This document shows positions 1 through 8,465 of a stretch of 64,000 nucleotides of DNA, piece after piece. Position 1 is the stretch's first letter; the number at the start of each line of letters is the position of its first letter. The translations under genes were made by a program, and so were the position numbers. Location of the stretch: positions 1-64,000 of IMG/VR virus record IMGVR_UViG_3300035070_003528. One strand, written 5' to 3'. The DNA is from a virus. The notes under the pieces are model-generated. The model was not told the DNA's origin and ran no database searches. It saw only the letters and a list, made by a program, of their open reading frames with translations.

Positions 1-929
1 TCGGCAATCAGTTCTTCATTAAAATTATCACCCAGCAACAACGCTAGTTTCTGATTGTTCTGCCACACTGCTCGTTGTGACTCTGTTAAACTTCCACTCA
101 TCATAGCAAACTCGTCTGTCGTAGCTTGTTCGTAATCCCGCAAAACACGCGCCCCAGTTGGTTCGTTGATGTAATGAGCAATAATATCCCACAGACTAAC
201 GTTTTTGCCGTCTACCTCACCCAATGCTTTAGGCGAAAGACGGTCAGGGAATAGGCGATAAGGAACAATGCTGGTTTCCTCATACTTATGAATACCCGGA
301 TCCTTCAACACCACCCCAATCGGGCAGGTGTGGTCTGGATTGTGTTTCAACCAAACGCGCATCGTCGCTTTCTGTTCAAGGCGTTTACTTGCCTCTGGAA
401 CTTTGCGCCCGGTTTTAACACCCTTTTCGCTGCCATCTGGACTGTCGTATTCATCCTGCAAATGGTTAATGATGAAGATGGTTTCAACTCCAAATTTAGT
501 CATCAACTCATCAAGCATACTTACTTCTACCTTGGGAGCGTGACCAAGTTTGCTCATTACAGCAAATTGACCACCGCCGATTACTTGTTTGTACTTTCCA
601 GCACGTTCCAAAAAGTAAGTTGTCCACGATTTAGCAAAGATTTCCCAGCTATCGAAGACAACGACCTTAACGCCATCAAGTTTCTTGAAATCCTCTAATA
701 CAGCCTGTACGAGCGCATGTTCCGGCTTTGGATGCGTAATGTCCTGCAAGATGTGTAGATAACTTCCGTAATGTGCGTAACCACGATTTTTATCACCAAA
801 TGATGGATACGGCTTCACGTCGAAGTTAAATACTGCAATCTCGCTTGGCTTTACGCCCGGTCGTCCCAGTGCGAACGAAGTTTTCCCAACGCCCATTTCG
901 CCAGTCACCTGAATAATACCATTAATCAT
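1..929 (-). CDS. Phage AAA ATPase, Sak4-like (3' part outside window)
   Basis: The minus-strand frame starts with ATG at 929 and stays open to the left edge (about 309 codons), so the C-terminus is missing. A P-loop GEMGVGKT lies at residues 10-17 and a Walker-B-like VVVFDSW follows about 80 residues later. This pattern matches the phage AAA_24/Sak4 family of RecA-like ATPases, which act with single-strand annealing or ssDNA-binding proteins in phage recombination. The start codon overlaps the stop of the upstream gene as TAATG, so the two are translationally coupled. Family assignment is from motif and context; another phage RecA-fold ATPase is possible. Confidence 0.75.
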   Translation of the reverse strand, partial: MINGIIQVTGEMGVGKTSFALGRPGVKPSEIAVFNFDVKPYPSFGDKNRGYAHYGSYLHILQDITHPKPEHALVQAVLEDFKKLDGVKVVVFDSWEIFAKSWTTYFLERAGKYKQVIGGGQFAVMSKLGHAPKVEVSMLDELMTKFGVETIFIINHLQDEYDSPDGSEKGVKTGRKVPEASKRLEQKATMRVWLKHNPDHTCPIGVVLKDPGIHKYEETSIVPYRLFPDRLSPKALGEVDGKNVSLWDIIAHYINEPTGARVLRDYEQATTDEFAMMSGSLTESQRAVWQNNQKLALLLGDNFNEELIA

Positions 930-1294
930 TATTCACCTTCTATCCAACGAGATTCGGCCTTAAAAAACGGGTCAACCTCATTTGGTTCAAGCGCAATGGC
1001 AATCCCACCACTACGCTGCCAGTAACGCAATTGGTCATAAGGTCTAGCCGACGCACTAGACATTAATTTAATGACCAACATACTCTGCTTTTGAGTCGCG
1101 CCAAGTTCTTGCATCTTGGATAATCCAGCATACAAAATACTCGCACTGTCTTCCGTCATGAACAAGTCCTCGTCCACGACAAGATACAATACAGCACCGT
1201 TAGCAACGTGTTTCTGAATTAGCGCGTCGGTAACAACCGGTAAATTCATGGCTGTCGCTATGATGCTAAGTGGTTGCTGTAGTTCTTTGATCAC
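929..1294 (-). CDS. Conserved-looking phage protein of unknown function (GTG start)
   Basis: About 121 residues. The frame opens at 1348, but a GTG at 1294 overlaps the stop of the upstream gene as GTGA and has an AAGG-type ribosome binding site, so I take 1294 as the start. The protein is a small mixed alpha/beta protein without a motif I recognise. It sits between an unknown 269-residue protein and the Sak4-like ATPase with overlapping ends on both sides, so it probably belongs to the same recombination/replication operon. Confidence 0.6.
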   Translation of the reverse strand: MIKELQQPLSIIATAMNLPVVTDALIQKHVANGAVLYLVVDEDLFMTEDSASILYAGLSKMQELGATQKQSMLVIKLMSSASARPYDQLRYWQRSGGIAIALEPNEVDPFFKAESRWIEGE

Positions 1295-2100
1295 AGGCTT
1301 GCCTTCATTGCGTTTAGATCCGCCATAGTGATGCCAGTGTCTTTCCAATCAGTCAGCAGACTAGGAACTGATTTGCCACCAGCAAGTTCAGCCATAATAT
1401 TCGTCGCGCATTCAGGCCAGTCAGCCGCATCTAGAACCCAACCAGCAGGAACAGGGTAGGTAGCAACTGCACCACCTTCTACTTCAACACCATTTGCGCG
1501 GCAATACTCAACGAGTTCTTCTTTTGTCGAGAACGCTGCTTCAATATAATCATGGTAACGCGGGACAACCGTGTCGTCATCCTTGCGAACAATTACGCCA
1601 TCCTTAAAGCGAACGGTGTCGTACCCAAATGTAGTCTCGTCTTCTGGATTAAATCGAGGATGGCGTTTGCTTGCCAAATGAATCCAAATTGGCGTATCAT
1701 ACATTGCTGATGGAACATTTTGTCGCAATCCATCAGCGAAAATGCCCCACTCGAAAACCGGCTGCATTACACTGTTAACCTTTTCGTTTTTGGCAACAAA
1801 GTACAAATTCCAGTCTTCATCTTGCTTGAAATTGATGTCAACTACGCTGGTGTCCTTAATCAACGTAACACGAAATGCTGCCGCACTACCTTTGTCACCC
1901 ATCGAGGCGGCTTTCTCTTTCGCTTTGGCTACGTCACCATTTTCAACAGCCACGAAACGATCTGCCCGTTCCAATCCTTCTGCAAACGAGAAGAACCCAG
2001 GTGTAACAACCGCCTGCTGAAACTTGCCATATAAACCAGATGTACCGGCTTTGGTGGCCTCATCGAGAAATGCTTCTAAATCAAATACTTGTTCGGTCAT
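1291..2100 (-). CDS. Unknown phage protein, first gene of recombination operon
   Basis: 269 residues, acidic, starting MTEQVFDLEAFLDEA, with a good Shine-Dalgarno (AAGGAG) upstream of 2100. I do not recognise the family. As the promoter-proximal gene ahead of a Sak4-like ATPase, it could be an ssDNA-binding or annealing partner, but nothing in the sequence proves this. The C-terminal about 50 residues are Trp/Ala-rich (ATNIMAELAGG) after a region of alternating charged strands. Confidence 0.6.
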   Translation of the reverse strand: MTEQVFDLEAFLDEATKAGTSGLYGKFQQAVVTPGFFSFAEGLERADRFVAVENGDVAKAKEKAASMGDKGSAAAFRVTLIKDTSVVDINFKQDEDWNLYFVAKNEKVNSVMQPVFEWGIFADGLRQNVPSAMYDTPIWIHLASKRHPRFNPEDETTFGYDTVRFKDGVIVRKDDDTVVPRYHDYIEAAFSTKEELVEYCRANGVEVEGGAVATYPVPAGWVLDAADWPECATNIMAELAGGKSVPSLLTDWKDTGITMADLNAMKASL

Positions 2101-2193
2101 TAAAAAACTCTCCTTAGTTAAATAAAGTTATATAGGAATAATACCAAAACAATTGTTATATATAAATAGGACAAACGGGTTACGTATTGATAC

Positions 2194-2222
2194 TTGACAA
2201 TGTGTTAAAATGGTTATTTATA
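2194..2222 (+). promoter_or_regulatory. Sigma70-type promoter, nearly leaderless
   Basis: TTGACA (2194-2199), 17-base spacer, TTTATA (2217-2222). Initiation 7-8 bases downstream would fall just before the ATG at 2231, so the nuclease gene would have little or no 5' leader. Confidence 0.5.
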
Positions 2223-2230
2223 TGGGTAAA

Positions 2231-2590
2231 ATGAGTAGAGACAAAGGAAAGCGAGGAGAGCGCGAAAGCTGCACAGTCCTCGAACGTATATTAGGCATCA
2301 AACTTCGTCGTTCGCAACAGGTAAAAGGAACGGCCGATTCTGCTGATATTGAACCAGTGGACAGCGAATGGAAATTGCATCCTGAAATAAAGAGAACAGA
2401 GAGCACGATTTCAGTAGCTACGTATAAGGCAATCAAACAAGCGGTTGCCGATTGTGGGGATAATATTCCGTTCGTCATGTCTAGAAAAAATGGTGAAGAT
2501 TGGCTAATTATCATTCGTGTTGATGACCTAATTCCATTTTGTGAAGAAGTGCTAAAAGTAAAGAGCCAGCATACGAAAGGCTGGCTCTAA
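2231..2590 (+). CDS. PD-(D/E)XK-type nuclease, putative Holliday-junction resolvase
   Basis: About 119 residues from ATG 2231 (ATGs at 2210-2222 lie inside the predicted promoter). The N-terminus KGKRGERE, the basic RRSQQVKG patch, an acidic residue in SADI and the EIKR motif fit a small PD-(D/E)XK nuclease: conserved Glu on helix 1, then Asp and E-x-K on the strand hairpin. Phage nucleases of this size often act as junction resolvases. It is the only plus-strand gene in the leftmost 4 kb and is convergent with the holin-like gene. Exact substrate is inferred. Confidence 0.6.
   Translation: MSRDKGKRGERESCTVLERILGIKLRRSQQVKGTADSADIEPVDSEWKLHPEIKRTESTISVATYKAIKQAVADCGDNIPFVMSRKNGEDWLIIIRVDDLIPFCEEVLKVKSQHTKGWL
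2562..2588 (-). terminator. Hairpin at the 3' end of the nuclease gene, terminator for the minus strand
   Basis: AGAGCCAGC (2562-2570) and GCTGGCTCT (2580-2588) form a perfect 9-bp stem with a 9-base loop. On the minus strand it is followed by a T-rich stretch (TTTACTTTT), placed to terminate the holin-like gene. On the plus strand it is inside the last codons of the nuclease gene and has no U-tract. Confidence 0.55.
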
Positions 2591-2609
2591 CAAGGAGGGT
2601 GAGAGAAGG

Positions 2610-2939
2610 CTATTTTCCTCGGAGCTTATTAACCCCAAGCACTACGGTATCCCAAACGAGATGGTATGCGGCCGTAGCACCCGCAAATAAGGTTGTTGCC
2701 AACGTAACTAATTCAGCTACTCCCCCGTTAGCAAAGTCAATCCCAATTACGTTAGTCCAATTAAGCAACAATACGGTTGCGCCAGACAACACCGCTACTA
2801 CAATTCGTTGAGCGGCCGTACTGGTTTCTTCGTCAACTACACCAACGTATTTCCCAAAATACTTCAATAACTGCATGATTACCATAACAACTAATGATAA
2901 CCCTGCGATTGCTTCTGGTGAAAGTCCAATAATTTCCAT
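2610..2939 (-). CDS. Small membrane protein, holin candidate
   Basis: 109 residues with hydrophobic segments at about 10-30, 45-65 and 75-95, and a short basic C-terminus (NKLRGK). Size, three predicted membrane spans and a charged tail match phage holins, which permeabilise the inner membrane for endolysin release. No lysin is adjacent; the nearest is near 55-58 kb, so the holin call rests on topology only. Ribosome binding site AGGAG upstream of the ATG at 2939. Confidence 0.5.
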   Translation of the reverse strand: MEIIGLSPEAIAGLSLVVMVIMQLLKYFGKYVGVVDEETSTAAQRIVVAVLSGATVLLLNWTNVIGIDFANGGVAELVTLATTLFAGATAAYHLVWDTVVLGVNKLRGK

Positions 2940-2965
2940 GTGTGTTTCTCCTGTTTAATTTATTA

Positions 2966-3220
2966 TCAGTCTCTATTATACTTGATAGACTTCATAGCGT
3001 CAACAATAAATCCATCAGGAACCTTGTAACAAACAACGGCGTAACCGGTGTACCCCTCATTAGCCGGATAGTTCCTGTAACACAATTTGTACATCTTTCC
3101 AATCGCTTCATCTTCATTATAAGAAAGAACAATTACCACATTGTGATTGGTTTCAATTTTGTAACTACCTTGGTAACTAACCTGACGCTCCGCCAAAATC
3201 GAACCTGCATAAATCATCAT
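2966..3220 (-). CDS. Small unknown protein coupled to phosphoesterase gene
   Basis: 84 residues from the ATG at 3220, which overlaps the stop of the upstream phosphoesterase as ATGA and has GAGGTGA six bases upstream; the longer frame to 3289 is therefore rejected. Tyr-rich, beta-prone sequence with two Cys. No family recognised. Confidence 0.6.
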   Translation of the reverse strand: MMIYAGSILAERQVSYQGSYKIETNHNVVIVLSYNEDEAIGKMYKLCYRNYPANEGYTGYAVVCYKVPDGFIVDAMKSIKYNRD

Positions 3221-4191
3221 GAATTCACCTCGCTTACTTGCATCGGTATAAATATTGGTTGATTGCCCCGATCTAGCACAACGCCACAACCGAGTACAAT
3301 TTGCCCGTTATATTGTCTTCCATATGCCATTGCATAGGCGTTCTCGTCAAGTCCACACCCGACATTAAGTGCATACCAATTTGGGCCAAGGTATTTAACC
3401 CCAGGATTAATATGTGTGTGTCCCTGTACAATACTGCGTCCCATTTTTAACGCTCTGTTATATGCCGCATGAGTCCCACCAGTTACGCCGTGTTCGTATG
3501 TAATCCCATCAGCAACCCATGATAAGCCCCATTTCCATCCGTCTGGACTTCCCCAAATTTCTTCAAACGAGCGGATATACCGTTTGGGGATGCCAGATTT
3601 AAAGGCACGACGCATGGGTCGATCATCATGATTACCAATACAAATGTATGCGTCAGGAAAAGCATCGTACCATTTCTGTAATGCAAGCTGGGCCTGCTTG
3701 GCCTCATGTCCAGCAGAATATCCATCTGGATCAGAGTCCCATGCCGAAAGCGCGTGTTCATCAACTACGTCACCAATAAAAACAATGGTATCGCAATTGT
3801 ATTTTTCTCGAACACCTATGCAAAAATCTAAATACGATGGGTGACTAAATGGCTCGTGAATATCTCCAATGACGAGAATGTTATTAGAACCAATAATATG
3901 TTCGTTTACAGTATAAGATTTTACAGCACTATCTTTTTTGACTTCACCTTGAAGCCGAGATAGTTTATCTTGCATATCACTGCCTAACGAGGTTTTGATC
4001 AACACCTGTGGCGTGTTGGCTAGATTACCTACAAATCGGTAAAAACGCTTTCTGCAAGCATTGCCAGTTAACTCTGTGTCGAATGTGTCGTTTACTAAAT
4101 CGGATAAGGTATCCCAGGTGATTTCTTCGTCAGATTGCTTCGTTGTGTAAATAAAAAGATTAATCCTGTCGTTTAATTCGTTGTTATTCAT
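3217..4191 (-). CDS. Calcineurin-like metallophosphoesterase
   Basis: 324 residues. Residues about 1-65 look like a small helical DNA-binding-type extension. Residues 105-290 carry the full two-metal phosphoesterase signature: GDIHEP (109-114), GDVVDEH (140-146), GNHDD (186-190) and GHTH (257-260). Such phage enzymes hydrolyse phosphomono- or diesters in nucleotides or nucleic acids; substrate is not evident here. A TATAAT box and AAGGAG lie upstream of the ATG at 4191, so this gene probably begins a minus-strand transcript. Confidence 0.85.
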   Translation of the reverse strand: MNNNELNDRINLFIYTTKQSDEEITWDTLSDLVNDTFDTELTGNACRKRFYRFVGNLANTPQVLIKTSLGSDMQDKLSRLQGEVKKDSAVKSYTVNEHIIGSNNILVIGDIHEPFSHPSYLDFCIGVREKYNCDTIVFIGDVVDEHALSAWDSDPDGYSAGHEAKQAQLALQKWYDAFPDAYICIGNHDDRPMRRAFKSGIPKRYIRSFEEIWGSPDGWKWGLSWVADGITYEHGVTGGTHAAYNRALKMGRSIVQGHTHINPGVKYLGPNWYALNVGCGLDENAYAMAYGRQYNGQIVLGCGVVLDRGNQPIFIPMQVSEVNS

Positions 4192-4265
4192 AAACTCTCC
4201 TTGTAAGAATTATATCACAAAGAGTACATGACATAAAACGATATATCTATAGCACTAAAGTAATA

Positions 4266-4294
4266 TTGTACGGCCGTGGTGCGGTTGTTATAAT
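4266..4294 (+). promoter_or_regulatory. Promoter of a short terminated transcript, contains ACGGCCGT
   Basis: TTGTAC (4266-4271), 17-base spacer, perfect TATAAT (4289-4294). The iterated palindrome ACGGCCGT occupies 4270-4277, overlapping the -35 box and spacer. A strong terminator follows within 60 bases. Confidence 0.6.
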
Positions 4295-4300
4295 GTTGGG

Positions 4301-4360
4301 GACATTTGAACACACCTCCATGTAAAACCCCTGTGATAATTTCATGGGGGTTTTCGTTTT
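4301..4360 (+). ncRNA. Candidate about 60-nt terminated RNA
   Basis: Predicted from the promoter at 4266-4294 and the hairpin at 4324-4354. There is no reading frame of useful length between them. It could be a small RNA or a premature-termination product upstream of the HNH cassette. Confidence 0.4.
4324..4360 (+). terminator. Intrinsic terminator
   Basis: A 12-bp stem (AAAACCCC then TGTG against CATG then GGGGTTTT, with two G-T pairs) and a short loop, followed by TTTTCGTTTT. The A-tract on the left arm lets it work on the minus strand too. Confidence 0.75.
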
Positions 4361-4394
4361 AGGCGATTAGTAGACGATTGTTGGTTGATTATGG

Positions 4395-4448
4395 TATAAT
4401 GGGGTAATTATAAATAAAAGCTCCAGCGGTGCTGATACACCCTAGAGC
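4395..4448 (+). promoter_or_regulatory. Extended -10 promoter and leader hairpin of the HNH gene
   Basis: TGGTATAAT (4392-4400) is an extended -10 element. The leader then folds into a hairpin at 4420-4448: GCTC/GAGC, AG/CT and GGTG/CACC helices capped by CTGATA. A compact hairpin preceding a free-standing homing endonuclease by about 80 bases may restrict its translation or be part of the mobile cassette. Confidence 0.45.
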
Positions 4449-4526
4449 ATGACCGACTAGATTGGATAGCCGATATATAGATGTTAGCGTACTCAACCAG
4501 TCTTGTCAAAGGATTGGTTTTTTGTT

Positions 4527-5609
4527 ATGTATAAGAAGTTTAATGAAACACGTGCCGAAACAATTTTTGTGGACGAATGGATAGAAATGGTTTGGGCAAG
4601 TTCTGTCAAGGATTATTACGAAAGCCTGGGATATGAATACACGGGCTATTTAGATAAATTCTGGGTTCATATAGACGATCTGGTAGCGTCTTCTGGGGTA
4701 TATGTCAATGTTCAATGCCCGGTCTGTATGGAAATCAGAAGTTCTCGGCGAAGTCAAACAAAATATTCTGGACACACTCTATGTAGGGGATGTACGAAAA
4801 TCCTGGATTTAACGAACATTAGATTTGGCAGATGGGTTGCTCTCCACATACACGAGATTGTTAATGGGCAGGTTTATTGGATGTGCCGATGCGATTGCGG
4901 AACAGAGAAGCCAGTTCAAGGAGCTAGTCTAATGAAGAAAAACACAACGTCTTGTGGTTGCTACCGACATGAGTTTTTGTCTTCTAGAACAGGAAAAAAA
5001 AGCCCGGTTTGGGTGGGGCCAATCACTCTCTGTTGCGAACAATGTGGGACGGAGTACGAAGCCAGGGATTCATGGGATGCAAAAAGGCGAAGATTCTGTT
5101 CAAAGGAATGCCAGGGCGTTTGGGCGTCTGAAAATAGAGTTGGGGAAAATAGTGCGAATTGGAAAGGCGGCGATGTTGAACTGAAATGCGAATGGTGTGG
5201 AGAATCGTTTCTTGTGCACCAAGGCAGGGCTAACGAGGCGAGGTTTTGTTCTAATGCATGTGTGGGAAAATGGCGCTCAGAAAACATCATTGGCGAACTT
5301 CATCCAAATTGGGATAGCAGTTTGTCTGATAGCGAAAGATATGTCAATAGGAGTTCTATAGAATATCATCAATACATAAAAGACGTAATGAAAAAAGATG
5401 AATATACCTGCCAAATCTGTGGAGGTACGGAAGACATAGAGGTTCATCATCAATATTCATACGCGCACTACCCAGAATATGCACATGACGTTCGTTATGG
5501 ACTTGTAATGTGTGAATTCGATCACAAGTCGTTTCATAGCTGGAATGGGGGATATAACAAAAGGTGCGAACCGGCAGATTTGGATAGGTGGTTGTACGAA
5601 ACTGCGTAA
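4527..5609 (+). CDS. Free-standing HNH homing endonuclease with multiple zinc ribbons
   Basis: About 360 residues from ATG 4527 (a TTG at 4503 is possible). It contains a series of Cys4 zinc-ribbon modules (CPVC..CRGC; CDCG..SCGC; CEQC..CSKEC; CEWC..CSNAC) and a C-terminal HNH nuclease domain with CQICGG, an HH pair (VHHQYSY) and a final H (HKSFH). This is the architecture of mobile HNH homing endonucleases, which cut DNA lacking the element. No gene is interrupted here; it lies between divergent regulatory DNA and the tail-tube gene. It contains no CGGCCG site, unlike its surroundings. Confidence 0.88.
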   Translation: MYKKFNETRAETIFVDEWIEMVWASSVKDYYESLGYEYTGYLDKFWVHIDDLVASSGVYVNVQCPVCMEIRSSRRSQTKYSGHTLCRGCTKILDLTNIRFGRWVALHIHEIVNGQVYWMCRCDCGTEKPVQGASLMKKNTTSCGCYRHEFLSSRTGKKSPVWVGPITLCCEQCGTEYEARDSWDAKRRRFCSKECQGVWASENRVGENSANWKGGDVELKCEWCGESFLVHQGRANEARFCSNACVGKWRSENIIGELHPNWDSSLSDSERYVNRSSIEYHQYIKDVMKKDEYTCQICGGTEDIEVHHQYSYAHYPEYAHDVRYGLVMCEFDHKSFHSWNGGYNKRCEPADLDRWLYETA

Positions 5610-5612
5610 ATA

Positions 5613-5641
5613 AAAAAGACCCTCATCGCGAGGGTCTTTTT
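5613..5641. terminator. Bidirectional intrinsic terminator
   Basis: Perfect 12-bp stem AAAAAGACCCTC / GAGGGTCTTTTT with loop ATCGC, between the convergent HNH and tail-tube genes. Confidence 0.9.
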
Positions 5642-5649
5642 GTTATACT

Positions 5650-6972
5650 TTAAGAGTAGCAGTTGGGAGGGATGTTGTTCAAAAATTCCATCTTTAGAAT
5701 TCCGTCCTCAGCACTATTGATTGATTGCACGTCGACTTCAAGAATTTGCATATCTGAGTCCTCGCCTCGCGAAACTTCACTGTAGTACAACTCCGTAAGG
5801 GATGCTGTCATTTTTTGGAATACGCCAGTCGATAATTTATAAGGCGATGTCCAGGTGGCTACCATTCGATTCGAGCTTGCTCCAGACCAGACCTCATACT
5901 CGCTTTCATCATTAAATAACAACCGCATACTTCCTTCAAGCATATTTGAACCGAAGAAAGCCCCTTGTGGGCCTTGTTGATTTACGGCCGTTCTGTAATT
6001 GCGATTGCCAGCCGTATACGATAGCGTGAGGTCGAGTGCCTTTTCAAAAGGTACAGAATCCCTAGTTAAGCTCAATGTCCACGCAGGCCACACTCGCACC
6101 GCGCTAACCGCTGGTAGGTCTGTCAAGTCGCAAGTTGCGGTCGGGCGACCTTCCCAACTAACTGAACCAGTGATTAGCCCATCTCGCGCCTCGGCTGGTG
6201 TGCTCAACTCAAACTCAGTTACCAGCATTCCTCCAAAAACTCGCATTCTCGAAGTAGCTCCGGCTGACGGATCGCCCATGGATTGAATACTAAATGTCGG
6301 GTTGCTACTGCCGTTAACACTAACGATGTGCTGGAAATACTTGATGCCATTAATGCTAATTGTTGCATCATTATCTGACCATGCGGTGATGCTGCTTGCC
6401 CCAATCGCACTAAACGAAGTTCGTGTATACAGACTACCAGATGAAGTGAAACTAATAATTTCACTCGCGGAGAAACCGTCGCTATCTACCCCCTGAACGT
6501 TAACCCAGCCTGGGGCAGAAGTGCTACCTACATAAATCTGTAGAATAGCCCCGCCATCACCCGGCTGATTAACTAATACAATCGATTTGCTAGTAGCCGC
6601 CGCAACCGGTTCAAGCTCAAGCATACTTGCGCCGTTTGTAGACGGAACCGAGTTACTAGACATGCTACCCAATGCACCGTAGACGATCAAGGGTAAAAAG
6701 TCCATCGTTACATCAAAGGAAAAATCTCCATCAGACCATCGACGACCAACGACTGGACGACGATTGTATCGCGCTCGGCTTCCGGCTCGTCCTTCTGGGA
6801 ATATCGTGGCTTGTCGATCCCATAGATCGGGTGTACCACTTACCGTGATAGGAACCCAAGGGCCACCTTGCCAATAATAAGGATTCGCACTGAGGCTCGG
6901 AGCAACGCCATAAACGTCTTCCCTTGCAATAGCAAGTCCTATGTTGAATGTTGATTGTGGTACACCACTCAT
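5650..6972 (-). CDS. Major tail (tube) protein
   Basis: 440 residues, rich in Ser/Thr/Gly and predicted beta-strand, last gene of the head-to-tail order capsid, connector, terminator, tube. The size is larger than a minimal tube protein, leaving room for an extra beta-sandwich domain. It has its own strong promoter just upstream, as expected for the most abundant tail protein, and AGGAG seven bases ahead of the ATG. Identification is from gene order, composition and promoter; I recognise no catalytic motif. Confidence 0.7.
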   Translation of the reverse strand: MSGVPQSTFNIGLAIAREDVYGVAPSLSANPYYWQGGPWVPITVSGTPDLWDRQATIFPEGRAGSRARYNRRPVVGRRWSDGDFSFDVTMDFLPLIVYGALGSMSSNSVPSTNGASMLELEPVAAATSKSIVLVNQPGDGGAILQIYVGSTSAPGWVNVQGVDSDGFSASEIISFTSSGSLYTRTSFSAIGASSITAWSDNDATISINGIKYFQHIVSVNGSSNPTFSIQSMGDPSAGATSRMRVFGGMLVTEFELSTPAEARDGLITGSVSWEGRPTATCDLTDLPAVSAVRVWPAWTLSLTRDSVPFEKALDLTLSYTAGNRNYRTAVNQQGPQGAFFGSNMLEGSMRLLFNDESEYEVWSGASSNRMVATWTSPYKLSTGVFQKMTASLTELYYSEVSRGEDSDMQILEVDVQSINSAEDGILKMEFLNNIPPNCYS

Positions 6973-7005
6973 AGTTTATCTCCTAATAATTAAAATACTT
7001 AAAGT

Positions 7006-7034
7006 ATTATACATAATTCCTATTTACTAATCAA
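7006..7034 (-). promoter_or_regulatory. Strong sigma70-type promoter for the tail-tube gene
   Basis: On the minus strand TTGATT (7034-7029), 17-base spacer, TATAAT (7011-7006). The -35 box sits directly after the TAA of the upstream gene. An AATACTT/AAGTATT inverted repeat overlaps the -10 box and transcription start. Confidence 0.75.
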
Positions 7035-7498
7035 TTAGTTCCCCTGAACTCCCACTGTAGCACAAGGCCGGTATAATCAATGCCCTGCCAATTCAATAAC
7101 CCACCTGCACCATAATTCCAACTACCAAAAACAGCGCGTTGAGCACCTAATGATAACAGGTCTTCCATTACAGCGCGTTCCTGAAACTTCTCTCGGAACT
7201 TACCAGGAAAAGGTAACACGGCATTTTCTAAATACTTAAGCGTCCCACCTTGCGACATACGTTGAGCTACAAAGAGTAACCCAGTAATATTAATGACGTT
7301 CTCCCAGCGATTAGGATGAGCCTTAGTATCTTGTGTACCTTCACTTGGATAAAACACAACGGCCGGTATCACACCAGTCCCAATGCTATCAGGATTTTGC
7401 GCGAAACCATACGCATTTCGGATCCCATCAATCGTTCTGCAATGGGTAGCCAACTTGTCTATTATTCGTTGTTCGGCATCGGCCGTAAAATTCGCCAT
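7031..7498 (-). CDS. Tail-terminator / head-tail adaptor candidate
   Basis: 155 residues, beginning MANFTADAEQRIIDKL, with alternating strands and helices typical of tail-terminator proteins that cap the tube and join it to the head. It lies between the connector and tube genes, the usual position. The start overlaps the stop of the connector gene. No sequence motif is decisive. Confidence 0.6.
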   Translation of the reverse strand: MANFTADAEQRIIDKLATHCRTIDGIRNAYGFAQNPDSIGTGVIPAVVFYPSEGTQDTKAHPNRWENVINITGLLFVAQRMSQGGTLKYLENAVLPFPGKFREKFQERAVMEDLLSLGAQRAVFGSWNYGAGGLLNWQGIDYTGLVLQWEFRGTN

Positions 7499-8394
7499 TA
7501 GAAACTACTCACATCTATTCCACGATAACGACGAAGCGCATCACGAATGTCTTTCGGCCAACTGTCTGCAAGTTCAAACCCACCCATTTGCGGGAAGAAA
7601 TGTCTTGTACCAGTTGGGTTATTCCTAACTTCGTATTGCCAACGAGCCAGTCGCATGGTATTAATTTTAATTTCGTATTCCGGTTCCCAGATTTGAACCA
7701 ACGTACCGCTTGCGTGATCTCGTGCTGTTGTACCATTCATCCCACGGATTACGTGTGTGAAGTTCTCTGGGCTTGCACCGTATCCAGTATCGAGAACATA
7801 AACAAATTCTGTGTCAGAACCGCTTCCAAGTCGCCAAATTTGTTCACTCTTAAACCGTGGCGAAAAACCAATGTCGTTATAACCAGCAGATGAACCTGTG
7901 TACAACGTTGTGTTACTTGCCGCCATGTCATCCAACAAACAAGTTCCGCTGTTTATCCACGCTTCGTTAGTATACTCATAATCACTGCGATAACCTTCAA
8001 TAATATCAGTTACTACACTACGACGAGGCGTACCAGACCAGTTAAGCAGACTACCGCTGTTGTCGCGAATCTCCGCTGTGTTATAAGGGGTTAGGTTCCA
8101 GTTGTCTCCACACCGTAACATCACAGCATCGAGAGATATTGGCTGATCCCCAGCCTGCCCACTTAGACCAATTAGCTCCAAAAACATATTGGGATATTCA
8201 ACAGTACGGCCGTCAGGGGGATGATCGAAATACAACGTTCGTCTTGTTGGAAAGAACTTTTTGCGCGTGAAACGATCTACACCACGAGATGCCTGAATTA
8301 GATAATCACGAAGAATCACATTCAAGCCGCTTGATGTATTATCATTAAAATCGAAATAACTTTTTAGTTCACTGAGACTCGCGTAACTATTCAT
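7498..8394 (-). CDS. Head-tail connector protein (gp6-like)
   Basis: 298 residues. The N-terminus (LSELKSYFDF, then LIQASRGVDRFTRKKFFP) resembles the phage gp6-like connector fold, an adaptor ring that binds the portal. The protein is about twice the usual adaptor length, so the C-terminal half (residues about 120-298) is an added domain. No Shine-Dalgarno is visible: the ATG follows a hairpin and T-tract at 8403-8434. Confidence 0.65.
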   Translation of the reverse strand: MNSYASLSELKSYFDFNDNTSSGLNVILRDYLIQASRGVDRFTRKKFFPTRRTLYFDHPPDGRTVEYPNMFLELIGLSGQAGDQPISLDAVMLRCGDNWNLTPYNTAEIRDNSGSLLNWSGTPRRSVVTDIIEGYRSDYEYTNEAWINSGTCLLDDMAASNTTLYTGSSAGYNDIGFSPRFKSEQIWRLGSGSDTEFVYVLDTGYGASPENFTHVIRGMNGTTARDHASGTLVQIWEPEYEIKINTMRLARWQYEVRNNPTGTRHFFPQMGGFELADSWPKDIRDALRRYRGIDVSSF

Positions 8395-8402
8395 AAATAA
8401 TC

Positions 8403-8434
8403 AAAAAAAGGGGATGGCCTGAGTAGACCACCCC
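8403..8434 (-). terminator. Hairpin with T-tract between decoration and connector genes
   Basis: On the minus strand GGGGTGG pairs with CCATCCCC (one bulge, 10-base loop), followed by seven Ts and then, within nine bases, the connector ATG. It would end most transcripts from the capsid genes or act as an attenuator. Confidence 0.6.
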
Positions 8435-8465
8435 CACAGGCATATTGCCATTACGATTTTAAAAA

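Noticed and set aside
4395-5609. HEARO/omega-RNA next to an IscB-type nuclease
   Set aside because: The HNH protein is a zinc-ribbon homing endonuclease without RuvC or bridge-helix regions, and the hairpin is too small.
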